Shown here piece by piece: positions 10,129 to 22,982 of a stretch of 64,000 nucleotides of DNA. Below the pieces are notes generated by a model. That model ran no database searches. It was not told the origin of the DNA and saw nothing but the letters and a program-made list of their open reading frames with translations. Within the stretch, counting starts at the first letter, position 1. Every line of letters starts with the position of its first letter. Origin of the DNA: Rotaria sp. Silwood1 (lineage: Eukaryota; Rotifera; Eurotatoria; Philodinida; Philodinidae); NCBI GenBank assembly GCA_905250075.1, contig CAJNOP010000025.1:2046318-2110317 (forward strand), written 5' to 3'. The translations under genes were made by a program, and so were the position numbers.

Positions 10129-13100
10129 GAATGTTTTTTCCATTTTTTTTTTGTTCATTCTTATTCATATTGACTTTATCTTTTGATTTGTTGTTTTTAT
10201 GAATATAAATAGTAAAAATATATAAATGAGAATGGAACAAATAGAAGAAGAATAAAAACAACCATTAAATAAATAAATATACTATTGAATCAGAAATTAA
10301 ACTAGACGAATTAACTAATCGATTAAGACAAATATTATTAATTATAATATTTTGTTCATTATCAATTATTTCTCCAATAGAAAAAATGTCTAAGGTTGAG
10401 ATAAGCTACATACACTTTCATACACTCTAAAAAACAAGTAACGCTCATCTAAGGATTCGCTCACCCTTTTCTGAAAGAAGAAGAATATTAGAATTAATAC
10501 TTTTTCTGTAAATAAAGTAAATATTGTTAGTTTTTCTTCATTTTTTCTAAACTATGCTGTCTCTCATGTAATTTTCTTAAATTTAAAATCAAGTATTGCA
10601 TTTTGAGACATTCTGTTTTTATCGAAATGTTCTTTGAAAAGTTGTCGTCTTCCGTTAGAGTTCATTCCTTCGTTAATTGAATCCCATAGATGTACTTTGT
10701 AACAGCTATAGTATTTCTCATATCTTCATTCACACTCCTGTTTTCTAATAATCTCTTGATGAAAAATTTTGTTCAACATCTATTTATTTTTGTCGAGTTT
10801 TGAAAAAATAATGTTTAACTATGCATTTTTTTTTTATCTGCATTACTTATTTTTGACCTATAATCGGTTTGAGGTTATAGTACAATTGGCTGTAGAGAAT
10901 AACTACAATTTTCTTTTGACAATAGAAAGTTCTAGTAGATTTTTCTATTTTCTAGGAAAGTACTCAGCTAGCGAAATCAAGTTAGATTCTTTACAAAAGT
11001 CAATATGAATTCATTGTTGATTTTTTAATTAAAAAAAAAAATAAACATTTGAATTTCTATTCTTATTGAATACCATATTTTTAAGAAAGCAAAATATCAT
11101 TGATAAATCCATAGAAACGTTTCTAGAATATCTTTCCTCATTCTCTATTATGTATTTTTTAGTTTACAGTCTCATTGAGAGTTATTATTTCTGTTTGGCT
11201 TTTTGCAACGTCGTTTCCAAACGAAGCCGTGATGATACTTCAGACTCTCAAAATGTTTTTTTCATTTTTCTTGCCCATTGAAGATATTTATTTGTCTCTG
11301 ATTGACTTAACAAACACACGGATGATACACATACTGCGCAGTTTCGTTCGAATACTCTCAATGCGAGAGTGAAATACTGTGTGACTCTTCCTGGAAAGAC
11401 GTCTTTCATCTGAATCATTATCATTAATTTCATTATTATTTACTCGCGCTTATGTTCAGTATTGAGTTGTTCAGCTTTTCATTTCTGTAAACTATTTCTT
11501 CTGTTTGCTGTTTTTTTTAAATAGTGTATTCAAACTTTTGAAATTGTTCACTAATTCATAATAGTCTTGATAAGATGTTCGTTCGAAGTAAACCAATTAT
11601 TTATTAATTTTTTTACTAGCCCCAAGTTTCCTTTCTTTGATTCTCAATCCTTCGTATATAGCTTTCATCAGTTCGTATTTGACATATTATTGGTGTAACT
11701 GTAAAACTATTATCAAAATGACCTAATTACATTCGTTGCAGTGTAGTGTTTGCTTAGTGTGCTATTGGGTTTTTTTCCTTGAGGCATCATTTTTCTCTTC
11801 CAAGACAGTCGTAATCTAAATCTCTTCTCATTCGGAAAGAAAAGAATTATTTCTCATATGAGCATGTATAACGACTTCTATTTAAGAGATAAAATGATCT
11901 ATCTTACATTGTTACATGAAACATAATGAATTAATGATAATACTCGTAATATGAGTCTGTTTATCGTTTTTCTACTGTTATTCAAAAAGAAGAAGTGTCA
12001 ACTTTCAATATGGTGAACATTACTACAGGATGACAATAAGAAAAGAAAAAATATTTATATACAATTCTAGTTCTTTCTCTTTTCTCTTTAACAATGTTGT
12101 CTCGAACACATTGGAAATTTGCACGTCTTCTTTTTGAATAAAGGTAGAAAAATGATAAACGAACTCGTATTACTAGTCTTATCATTAATTAGATCTATCT
12201 TACATTGGAGTTATAATTTTATATGGTATGCTTGAGATTAGTTGCATCTATTTTGGTGCATGATTTATTTATTTAGTAAAAAAAACTATTGAGATAAGCA
12301 TGCTGACTATTTTAGAATCGTAGATAGAAGGCTGGATGTTTATCAGAGACTAAGTTTTGAAGCTGTTTATCATTCGATAGAATGGTCACTATGTGATATG
12401 TTCTCAAATTATAAATTTTTGGCTATATAATTTAAGTTACAGCTTGATATTGTTCAGAAACCATTATACTCCTTTTTATAACAATCAATGTTCTAATAAA
12501 ATTTTTTCACTTCAATTGAAATTTCTATTTTTATTTTTATTAATGAGTTATCAGACTGAGTTTATTAATAAAAAACTATAGAACATAGCTTCTCTTCAGT
12601 TGATGTAATCTCTGACACCACTTACGGAACTATAGTCAAAAATATCATATCTGAGAAAGAAAATATCATACATAGTGATTATTTACGAACACTTTTATGA
12701 TTCTGCACGCTCTCTATAGTTTCTTTGTACTCTATATCCTGGCTTAGAAAACTGAGAAATCATGTTTGCATAGAAAAAGCAATAGATTATTGAGCATGCA
12801 ACTTTCATTAACATCATTTGTATAACGATTTACAATGTATATATTAGGAAGGCACTAGAATAAGCCATAATATGAACAGCGTATCGAGTTTCAATATTTC
12901 TTCTGTAGTTAATGAGCACAGATCAGCTCTAAAGCATTAAAGGAAATATACGCTATTGTGTACCATTAATGTGCTGTTTAAACTGTGCTCTACAGAGATT
13001 ATTATTTAAAATAAATGATTTTTCAGGATATTTAATCTGTTTTCAACTATTACAAGTATTTTTCACGTTAGTTATTACTATAATAGCAGACACATGCCTT

Positions 13101-13999
13101 TTTTTAATGTGTAGGAAACACTAAAGTATTGGAAGAAAGCACTCAGTGTATTTGCTGTAGGCTTTAAATTTGGAACATGATAGATTAAATCTATCAGTCT
13201 ATGAGAGTCTTAACCACATCGATTCTGCTTGGAGAAGATTAGATTGACGACAATTCTGAAATATCTGTCACAGTCTTGTTGCTAAAGAGCTTTATATATT
13301 CTGCTTGTCATGATTCATGAGCGAAGGCAGGAGGAACTATGAGTGATATCACTTTTCTTGAGATATTCTTCAACACCCATTTTGTAATCTTGTTTCGCTA
13401 AATACGAAGATGAATTTGTTAACAGCGATATATTTCGAAATTAGGGAAAAACATGTGGAGCAAATATTCGGAGTTTTTCGGTTCCGTTTCCAGCTAGAAT
13501 TAATTGTCGATGAGAAATGCGTACTAAGTTCGTTTAACTTCTTGATTTTAGAAACTGAAAGAAGCAGATCAGAAATTTGCATGAGAGATGTGTTCCTCAA
13601 TAATCACGTGTAAATACAATATTTGTAATTCAATTTTGATAAGTGGTGTAATCGTCTATATGATTACAAAAAATTTCCGAAAGTCTACCCGGTAATGGTA
13701 GTAATTTCAACAGTTTGTTTGCCATATATTGATGTTTTAGTTATGGAATACTGGATGTATTCTTGTCGTATTAAGTCCTAATAAAGCCGTTTTCATGTTA
13801 CTATTGCTTATGCAGAAAGTCAGAAGAACTGAAGACAAAATATTAGATGAGGACAAATGAGTATTTGATGAAGTACAACGAATCTTCTGTTTCGAATTTG
13901 TGTGCGTGTTGATCAAGAGAAGACTCAGATTCTCATCCATACACGACTTTTTAACATTTTGAAATTTTTATTTTTCGACTTTTTTACGTTCTACATCAG
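10129..13999. other. 3.9-kb AT-rich stretch, no gene recognised
   Basis: Several open frames of 60-80 codons on both strands have no motif, no splice context and low-complexity composition. I see nothing that pairs as an inverted or direct repeat with the rest of the window. Confidence 0.4.
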
Positions 14000-14874
14000 T
14001 GGAAGGAACTTACGAATTACTGAAGAAATATTTAACTTGAACTCAGATCAAATATCGTTCATCTGGTGTAGAATACGAAACCCAATCACTCAATGGTGTG
14101 CACTGATAGTCCTATCTTTGGTTAATTTTGCAGTGATCGATCAATATTTTTCTACAAACTGCAGTCCCCTCATGCGACAATTGAGTACTCTCAAATTAGC
14201 AAAATATCTCACTGCTATAGCAAGTATTGCTTGGTTTTTCTACAACGTTCCATTTGCCTTCTTCTTTGATATAAAAGCGACATTTGGTTGTTTTTTCAGC
14301 AGCATCAATTTAGTTCGCTACTACTCATTGTTTCATTTACCTATTTTACATGGCATCTTACCAATTGTTTTAGCATCCATATTCAGTATAATGGCTTATC
14401 GAAATGTTCGACGTATTCATCGACAACAAATGAGCAATACTCAACGACTGCCTGATCAACAGCTAACAGCTATGATTCTTGCTCGAGTGATACTTTTTGT
14501 TCTTTGTCTTTTACCTTATATTGCACAACGTTTCTACACTATAAATACACAGAATCGTAAAAATCAAACACTTCAAATTGCAATTGAACTACTCATCACA
14601 GCCACCAACATGTCTATCAGCTATCTCAATGTTTCTGTATGTCATTTGCTTTGTTGTTGTGATTCCTTTGATGTCATTCACTTTAAAAAATTTGTAGGAT
14701 ACATTCTATGTATATTTGATCTCCCCCGTACGATTTCGTCGTCAAATAAAATCCGTTCTGATGAAAAATAGCAGGAAATATCTTCGAAAGATGCCAAAGA
14801 ATTGTCGTCGACCATCCATGAATAATCAAGTAGCACCAATCGCGAATAGCGATGTCAACTATTTGAATTACTGA
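14000..14874 (+). pseudogene. Rhodopsin-like GPCR, 5'-truncated (TM3 to C-terminus)
   Basis: Open frame from about 14000 to 14636, a 61-bp intron (14637-14697, GTATGT...TTTGTAG), then 14698-14874 ending at TGA. The first visible part, ISFIWCRIRNPITQWCALIV, corresponds to the Cys at the top of TM3. FAVIDQYF stands where rhodopsin-like receptors carry DRY. TM4 (YLTAIASIAWFFYNVP), an extracellular Cys (FGCFF), TM5 (LPIVLASIFSIMAYRNVR), TM6 (LARVILFVLCLLPYIAQRFY) and TM7 (NMSISYLNVS) follow. The spliced last exon gives TFYVYLISPVRFRRQIKSVL, the usual juxtamembrane tail. TM1 and TM2 and an ATG are missing; the sequence upstream to 13650 has no frame that restores them. It is either truncated or has undetected 5' exons. 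Confidence 0.7.
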
Positions 14875-15742
14875 AGATAGACAAAACTGTCTTTACGAAC
14901 AAGCATATTTTTTACATCTATGAACACTTCTCTATGTGTTTTTCGACTTCAATCCACCAATGCAAATATTTTTTGGATCGAAATGCATCTGAAATGCAAA
15001 GGACTAACTGCTGTAAACGCAGCTCAGATAGAACATTTTTTTACGTTTGAACATGATATGTTTCAGAAACGTAATTGAATGCATTGACAATTTGAAGTGT
15101 GTCTGCAAGCGTTGGAAATGAAACTTTAAAAATCGAAAAAATAAATTTCAGTCTGTCCCAAATTCAAAGAGAAAAGTCATCAACATGTTGTCATAATTTT
15201 TTTCAGCTAACTTGGCAAATAGCTTGAATTATTATCTTGAGCAATTGAAGTTCGGTTTGAACAAAAAATGACACATTGATCAAAAAAGATGCATATGCAC
15301 CACTGAGTTTTACAAGTTTGGAATAACCTCTCGTTATATAGAAAGTATGTTTGGAGACCAGCTTAGTCCTTTTGATTTATTAGAGCAACAGTATTTACGT
15401 TTAGAAATTAGCATATTTTATATATTCTATGCATTTTTTTACTTTTTTTTTAATAATCAGTAGTTCTAAAGTTAAGAGAATAAGTTATTATCTTGAATAT
15501 CAGAAAAAATTTTTTTTGTTTTTGAATGCAAGTTCGGTGACATATCTGATGACTTGACATATATCTATAAATGCTGAAAAATCAATTACATAATGTATAG
15601 AGTCTGTATAAGATACAATAATAAAGCAGTTGATACAGAAGGATTCTGAAATTTGAATTAACAATCATAGATAAGCTGAATCTTATATTCTGTCTTCTTT
15701 ATCTAAGCACGCAGTTATAACATTTCTATTTTACAGCCAACC
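14875..15742. other. AT-rich stretch downstream of the GPCR
   Basis: No reading frame, repeat or RNA structure that I could support. Confidence 0.4.
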
Positions 15743-16141
15743 ATGTTTGAAAAGTTCGAAAATCTAAAAAAAATTGAACGCTATCGGAAGCATAGTACAC
15801 TAAAACTACATGCGTATGAAGTTGATGACATGTTTTTGAATATACCTGAATCAGATTTGAAATCTGAACAATTTTGACAGCGGTTAGTCAATTCTTTTAA
15901 GTGCTTTCAGATTCAGTTTCATTTCAAACTGCGTTGTTACTGTAACAGTTCTTACATGTAGACGCTGTTATTCGATAAAAATGCGTTTGAAGCCATCTAT
16001 TCATTGTCTGGTATTTACATGTGCAAACAGATCATGTTGAATGAGTTCTATAACAATTTGAGAGAAGATGAAAAACCTACATGGCTTTTTTTTCTCAAAT
16101 TAGTTTCAATAGGCATGATCAAGGAAAGAGTCATTCAGATG
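15743..16141 (+). pseudogene. Two exon-like open segments, unrecognised
   Basis: ATG at 15743, after a TTTTACAG-like acceptor, opens 44 codons (MFEKFENLKKIERYRKHS... to a TGA near 15878). From about 15962, after ATGTAG, 60 codons stay open to a GTATGC donor-like site at 16142, including FEAIYSLSGIYMCKQI and KPTWLFFLKLVSIGMIKERV. Codon use and amphipathic helices look like real protein, but the two pieces do not join in frame with canonical splice sites. I treat them as remnants of a gene I cannot name. Confidence 0.3.
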
Positions 16142-17799
16142 GTATGCTACTGAAAATTAAAATTCGTCTGATGAACAATAGAAAAATCGCATATCCGATA
16201 ATATGATAAACTTTTTTAATTGGCGTAATGCAACTAAACCGATCAAAATTGAAATTGAGTACGCTAGGTTGTGCGTGAAGAGAGGACCCTCAAAGACATC
16301 AACACTCATATACTAACTCTCATCCTCACTTACACCTGACCATAATGATTCATTCTTTATTTATTTTTTTGTTATTGCATATGCCACGATCAATTGATTC
16401 ATTAGAATTATCTATTTGATTATCTTCATCCTAAAACATTGAATTTCAACACTATTGTATGGTAATAAATTTGATGGCAACAGAAAAAAGAAATTGAACT
16501 GAGCTATCACCATTTATTAATGATTCAAGATTCTAAAATTATAGGACTTCATATTTAAAAAGTCGTGTTTCTTTTGAATTCTCGAAATAATGTTAATATA
16601 ATGGGTATTGAAGTCCAAGTGTTTGGAACAACTGAAATAATTGGTTGTGAATCAATACTATTCTAAAACTATTCCGATTCATTAGAATAAACAAGTAAAT
16701 GCAATTTCGTACTATTCACAAAAGGATATGAATGTGGATATGTTTTTTTTCTCACCAATATCCATACTCAACTCATACACACTCTACATCCTAATTTCAC
16801 CCACACTTTCATTTCTTAGATTATTATTTTCATTGAATATTTGATCTATATCAACAGACATGGTTCTATTCTTTTAATTTTAGAGTAAATTGCGTGTTTC
16901 TTTTAAACCATATTCATCCGAACTATTTTCAATAGTTCATTTGATATTTGTGGTGTTTCATTTTTTCTTTAGGTGATTGCCACAAACTTAAGCTGTTACA
17001 TTTAATGAGATGAAACTTATAAGCACCCACACCCCACTTCTATTGCCGGCTTTCTCAGAGGTCACACTTAATGAACGCAAATTTGTTTCTTCAATTTCAC
17101 TTTTACTTTGAATCATATGTTGTTAATCAAGTCATTTTAATTCTTTAACAGCAAAATTTCGGCTGAATACTTCATAGTCTATAATAAAGTAGAACAAAGG
17201 ATAAGAGTCAAGTTTTTCGAAATCTTTACCAAAAACATGGAATTTTGAGTATCTGTTATAAAAAAAATTGTTTTTCTATCTCAAAGTTCTTTAGAAATTC
17301 AGCTTTAGGTGGATGAAATCTTTTATAACAGTATGTTTTTTTTTCATTCATGGAGATAACTAATTATAACCAAAACAATTTGAATATATCAAGATGAATT
17401 TTGAACTATGAGTTGAAACTATTCAACAGTTAAGGATGCCAAAACTGCGAAATGAGAAATTGATCTATTTCTGAAAAAGTTTTGAAAGTCTTCGTTTGAA
17501 GTGTATTTTCAATACGAAGTAGTCCTCTTTTGCTTATGATAGCTATCCTTAATACATGATCTATCTTAAATCAACTTTCTATGATTCAAAGAATATATTC
17601 TTAAATTTTGATATTTCTAATAATTTCTATAATTGCTCACTCATAATTCATTTTTTATGAAATTCTAATGTTAATAATTTTATCCAACCGAGTTTCAACA
17701 AGGAATCAAGACACCACGAAATCCAATATGTTAAATATCAATCTGAACTGTTAGAAATTTCTCCAATTTCAATTTAAACATATAAGAATGATCAAAAAA
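16142..17799. other. Decayed stretch with worn telomere-like blocks
   Basis: Around 16725-16806 a GAATGTGGATATG segment is followed by CATACACACTC and CACCCACACTTTC, which looks like a worn G-rich-then-C-rich hairpin. Isolated CACCCACACCCCAC stands near 17022. No gene is visible. Confidence 0.35.
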
Positions 17800-18204
17800 G
17801 CTCTCACCAAGTTTTTAAGTATTAATGAATTTTGATAAATCAATATTTTTTAAATCACTAAACGCTCTTCCATCTGCAATAATAGTATCGACAACTAAAG
17901 TATTAAGGTTTTACTATGGATTATTAATAATTCTTCTTGACATAATGGATATTTTGTTTCTAAATGAAAACCATTTAATGCATTGCTCAAAAGTTACTAT
18001 TGCTTCGTCAGATATTGTTGTTGGTATTGTTGACGACTGAGCAGATGATGTTGAAGGAAGTATAGTAAGACTTTTATTGCCTGATAAAATTGCACAAATA
18101 TTAATTGTATTAGGGCTAGAGATGCCAGATCTTCCAATATGATAGGAAAACATTAGTTTTGCTTTTTTTCCCGACAAAAGTTCGATTTTCCGGTTTCCAT
18201 CCAT
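17800..18204 (-). pseudogene. Degenerate hAT-type transposase N-terminal fragment
   Basis: The minus-strand frame from ATG 18204 to about 17914 contains a SGISSPNTINIC segment followed by an Ile/Ser/Thr-rich stretch, as after a BED-type zinc finger. Past a stop, another minus frame reads VDTIIADGRAFSDLKNIDLSKFI, which resembles the conserved region after the BED finger in hAT transposases. Stops and missing cysteines mark it as dead. Assignment is by pattern only. Confidence 0.35.
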
Positions 18205-19150
18205 TCATATCTTGAAGAAAGAGACTAAATGATTAAAAACAACTAATGATCGACATAAGCAGATTCAACTTTTTGAGTTATAATGAGCGGTTTTCGATTG
18301 AAATCACTTTTAAATCCTTTTCTGAATAAATATGACGAAATCTGACAGAAAAACGGATAGAAAATTTGAAACAATGGAGAAATAGAAAAAGTAACTAAAA
18401 CATGATTTTGTTTTGTGCATTTTTTAAACTGAACGAAAAAGACGCATAAAAATCGACTACAATTTAGTATTTTTGATCAAAAAATGGCACAAGCAGATGT
18501 CTATCTGCTTGAGTAGATGCCAACTACAAAATGATCTATAAAGTGCTTCATATGCATTTCTCTTATTTGACAATAGGTGAAATTGCTTCAATGAGGTTAA
18601 ATATATAATTTGACAGTAGTATTTGTTTACATTATTTGTATTAAAATACCTTTAATACGTTTCTACAACTAACCGAGACATCAGCCTGTTCAAATGAATC
18701 GAAACGGTAGTATTTCAATTTTTTATTAAAGTGCTATCTTTTGATGCACTCTTTAGAATAAAATAATTGACTTTTTGTCTTGCCAGTTATGCACTTGCAC
18801 AGAAAACATATCAAATATTTTAAATCATAGAAGAAAGTCTTGCTAGTGTTTTTATTTTTTTTTGGACAAATTATGTGTCACATTTTCATATCGGCAAACA
18901 TTTTTACTAACGAAACCTAGTAAACTTTGTCCTAACACTAATATAAATAGATACGTTTTACATACAGAAGAATGACGAATGATAAACTACCGAAAAAAAA
19001 AATAGATTTCAATATCATTTGATGATTATGTTCAGACACAAAAAGCCTATTGAACTTTTTTTAATTTCAATCTCATTTATGAATCTAGTTAGCCATGTAG
19101 GAGTCAATTCGTGAGATAATAACGATCTGTGCTTACGCATTCTTTGGTTA
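18205..19150. other. AT-rich stretch, nothing recognised
   Basis: No supported gene, repeat pair or RNA. Confidence 0.4.
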
Positions 19151-19380
19151 TCGTGATTAAAAAGGATTAAAAATTAAATGATCAATTAAAATTCATTAAA
19201 ACAAGAATAATCAATTATAATCGATTAAAACTGATTAAAATCAAAAATAATCGAATAAAAGGCAAGAAGTCTGATTAAAATCGATTAAAATTCAAGGAAC
19301 CTAATTAAAATCTGATGAAAATCGTCTCATTTTAATCGATTTTTAATCACAAAAAAATCGATTAAAATCTCGTTTTTTCT
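19151..19380. repeat. Degenerate GATTAAAA tandem array
   Basis: About a dozen copies of CGATTAAAATT/TGATTAAAATC are scattered in one orientation, with two inverted copies (TTTTAATCGATTTTTAATC) at the right end near 19330. It may be the worn terminal region of an element or a simple satellite. Confidence 0.6.
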
Positions 19381-21391
19381 TGATTTATTTTTGCATGAGC
19401 ATCTCTCAGGTCTACTAGCAAAGGTATTTGTGCAAGTTTTTTATTATCATTAGAAAAAACAAAACAGAAACGGAGCGCAGCCATTTTCTTACGGAATCTT
19501 GTATAGTGATAATCGAATGTTAATATATACTAGCAGTGTCTCTTCTTATTTCTGATCTATTTTTCTTGCAGTTCTGTATTTTGACGATTGACTTGTTGAA
19601 TTATAATTCACAAAAATTTAAATCTAAAATAATTTTAAATTTATTCCACATAACAGTTTTAATTTAATTTAAATTCATATTGGTAATAATTTTAGTTCAA
19701 AAGAAACTTATAGGAAAATGTTACGCCTATCAACAGTTGAAAATGAATCAAATCAAACTCGTAAAAGTCGACTCGATTTGGTCTCTAATGCCAAATCTCA
19801 GTTAAGAAGTTTTATTCACATCAATAATTTCGATAAACATCTTTATTAAAATCACCATTGTCATTGTCAATATTTATATTGAGTTTGTCAACATAAATAT
19901 CTGTTATAGTTCACATTTGCAACATTAACAAAGAAAATTAGAAAGAATTTCTGGAAAAAGTTTTTTTTTTTCGAAAACTAACAGCGTTGGAATGTAAATG
20001 CTAGGTAGTCATTTTACAAATTTTCATGATCATATTTTGAAAGAATGTATTTTCTTCAATTTATATTAATACAAGTATGATTTACATGTAAATCGAAATC
20101 ATTGAATTTTTTCTGTTACTGTGAATTTTGAATATGATATAGTTGATAAATATAGAATTCAACCAGAAGATCATATTATATATTTTTAATTAAAATAGAT
20201 TGATGTATGCTTTCATTCCTTATTTATTCATTGTTAAATTTTGATAAAGTTTTATTATATTTCTTTTTATTACATGAAAAGAGAAATTTCCATTGTGCTT
20301 TTTTTTTTGTTCTCTGGGTTTTGTTAATGAGTCATTGATTGCTGGCTGTTTTGACGTTACGTGGCATGCATGTGCCTTGTCTCGTGGTATAGTACGAATG
20401 AAAAGAAAGGAAGAGAAAAAAACCCAACCGCAATTTTTGAATCTACTATCGTATTTAGTTCTATTTACATATGATACAAACATAATTATTGTTGATGACA
20501 TATAAATAATAATAAGAAATGAAAACATAAATCTAATTGATATCAATTTATTGTTGTTCATTCATATATTTATTTGTTCTTTATCGTAAACATGAGTCAT
20601 TGTACTGGGTTATTGCATTACCTTGGAATTTTCCTACTTAATGGCTGAAGTAAAATAGAGAATGAATCAAATGATATCTACACTGCGTTTTTCCAATTGT
20701 TGAGCAAGAACGAAAAAAGAGAGAATATTATACTCTCTCTCTCTCTCGTCTATATTTATATATAAAAGGATACTATCCTACATATATTTAGTCATAATCG
20801 AAAGTACACATACAAACATATATTGTTCGTCTTGCCTCGATTATTTCATCATTCAGCCACGTCATTAGAAAATTACATAAGAAAAAAAAGTAACTAGATT
20901 ATTTCTTTCGTAAATAAAAATAGTCATAGAAGGAAAAATATCTAACTATTCTCGAATTTTATTTGGTTTATTCCAAGCGTCCTGGATTTTTTTTTTCCTT
21001 CGATTTGTTACATACTTTTGATTTTCATTTCATCAAAATAATTTCACATATCACCAGTTTTATTGTTTGTTTTTAGTGACAAATAGAATTTAAATATTTC
21101 TATAATTGATCTATTTATTATTTTTAATTATTTTCGTGAAAAACTAAAATTTATCATTCTTTTATTGATTTACGCATATTGTTTTTTTTTTTCGTTTTGT
21201 TCTTACTCAGTATTTTTTTTTCTTCTTCCTTTCTTTCCTTGGGATTGCATCGTCAAAGTGAAAATAGTTTTATTCACATTACTCATCATAATATTTTCGT
21301 CTTATATATACAGCATTCGTTAAGCATTCATATATTACTTTCAGAATTGCAACAAAACAACTACATATACATACATTCTATTTCATCTTAT
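19381..21391. other. Intergenic, with CT microsatellite; upstream region of the 3CxxC gene
   Basis: Mostly AT-rich with no supported gene. A short CTCTCTCT run lies at about 20733-20749, followed by a TATATTTATATATAAAAGG stretch near 20750 that could act as a core promoter for the gene at 21392. That reading is inference. Confidence 0.35.
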
Positions 21392-22529
21392 ATGATAAAA
21401 GCTATCATGACTGGTTCAACACGTCAATATAATCGTCAACAAAGTGCAACAACAGGTAGTTCAAAAAAGGATAAAACTTATGAATTGCAACTTCGTCGAT
21501 GGTCATCAACTAATAATCTAAATCCACTTGAATTAATGCCTGTTGATGATAAACTTCAAGAAAACTTATTTTCTAAACGAAAAAATTCAATAAGTGATGA
21601 AGATTCTGGTACGGAAGAAATTGAACAACAACTTGAACATATGGTTATAACAAATTTTACTGATAATGAAGATAAATTATCAGTAAAATCTTTTGGTCCT
21701 AATCATGATGAAGGTTTTTCCGAATGTGAAGGTCAATCTGAATCAACAGTGTCAATCATTGAAAATGATCGTAAGTTGAGCAATATTCTTTTTTATGCTT
21801 TGTCATTATGACTCAGCGAAAATTTGTAATGTCATAATATTAAATGTTGTTTTTTTTTTTTATTATTATTTAGTTCAACTTGCTAAAAATATTCCGGATG
21901 ATGCAAAAAAAGATTTCTGTTTTGATACAAGTGTATCATTTCATGGTGAATTTGCTCGACTCATTTCAATTCCTTTATCATTATGTCATAAAGTTCGTTA
22001 TTATCTTTTTGCTGAAGAAGAACTTATTAATGGACCATATGCAAATTTAACTGGTGAATATCTTAAACTTGATAATGCTAAAGCACAATTTAAATGTCCA
22101 GATTCAAATTGTCAACATGCATGGACGTCGATGAGAGCTCGAATTTCATTTTCAATTACTTCACCAGAAATTGGATTTATTGTGCTTAAAATTTTTGGAC
22201 AAAATTGTCAACATTGTGGTACATATACTAATGCTCTTTGGTATATTGGTAAGTTTCTTATTTTTATTATATTCTATAATTAATTTTTTCTTTTGTTATT
22301 TTTAGATGAAGTATGTCGAGTAATGAAAAATTTGGCTAGAGCACTTTTTGAAGCTTATTATCCCGATATGATAAACAGTGTCGATTTAGAAACTCGAGAA
22401 TCAATACAAAACGACAAAAAACAATCTCGTCAATTACGCCATGATCCTGCCCAAAGAAAAGGAAAAATGCTGGCACCACATGCTAAGGAATTTTGTGAAG
22501 CATGCCAACGTGGATTATGTTTTGTTTAA
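21392..22529 (+). CDS. 3CxxC-type zinc-finger protein, receptor-transporting-protein-like
   Basis: Three exons, 21392-21770, 21874-22248 and 22306-22529, join in frame to 325 residues; introns are about 100 and 57 bp with GTAAG donors. The first 130 residues are polar, low in structure and rich in Ser, Glu and Asp. The C-terminal part is a zf-3CxxC domain: FKCPDSNCQHAW, IFGQNCQHCG and FCEACQRGLC supply three cysteine pairs, and IFGQ before the second pair is a signature of vertebrate RTP proteins. The first pair has four residues between the cysteines instead of two. RTP proteins assist delivery of chemoreceptor GPCRs to the cell surface; the related ZAR1 proteins bind RNA. The role here is not shown by the sequence. 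Two ATGs (21392, 21407) are in frame; I used the first. Confidence 0.8.
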
Positions 22530-22982
22530 AAAGCCAAAACAAACAAAGGACAGATATTAACTTGTATATAAATATGTTGTTTTTAGATCTAAAAAAGTTT
22601 TGTTTTTTTTTTTTTATTGTTTGTTTTAAACTATTCATTTATTTCTGTGTGACTAAAATATATACAAATACTATTTGGAAAAAAAAACAGTATATATTCT
22701 TCTTTGTCCTTTTTTTTTTTTTTTGTATAAAATTAGTGTATTGTGTTCTTTTCTTTTCAACATGCTTTAGTGACATTTCTAGAAAATCAATTCTGTATGT
22801 CGATTAACAAAATATATATATAAATCAAAACTAAAAAGTTATTTTATTTGCGATTATACCAAAATGAAAATTTGAGCTTTTAATTATGTTATGAAAGATA
22901 TGCTGGGTTTTTGTATATTCATGCGTGTATAAGCAAAAAAGCAAGATATAAATATGAGATTGGTTTTTTTTTTCTTTTTTCT
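22530..22982. terminator. Shared 3' region between convergent genes
   Basis: The 3CxxC gene (plus) and the phosphatidylserine synthase gene (minus) point at each other across about 450 bp of T/A-rich sequence. Several poly-T runs and AAATAAA-like motifs on both strands would serve as polyadenylation signals. Confidence 0.4.

Noticed and set aside
20220..20561. Overlapping plus and minus frames of 70 and 113 codons
   Set aside because: They overlap each other, lack motifs and lie in the presumed upstream region of the 3CxxC gene.
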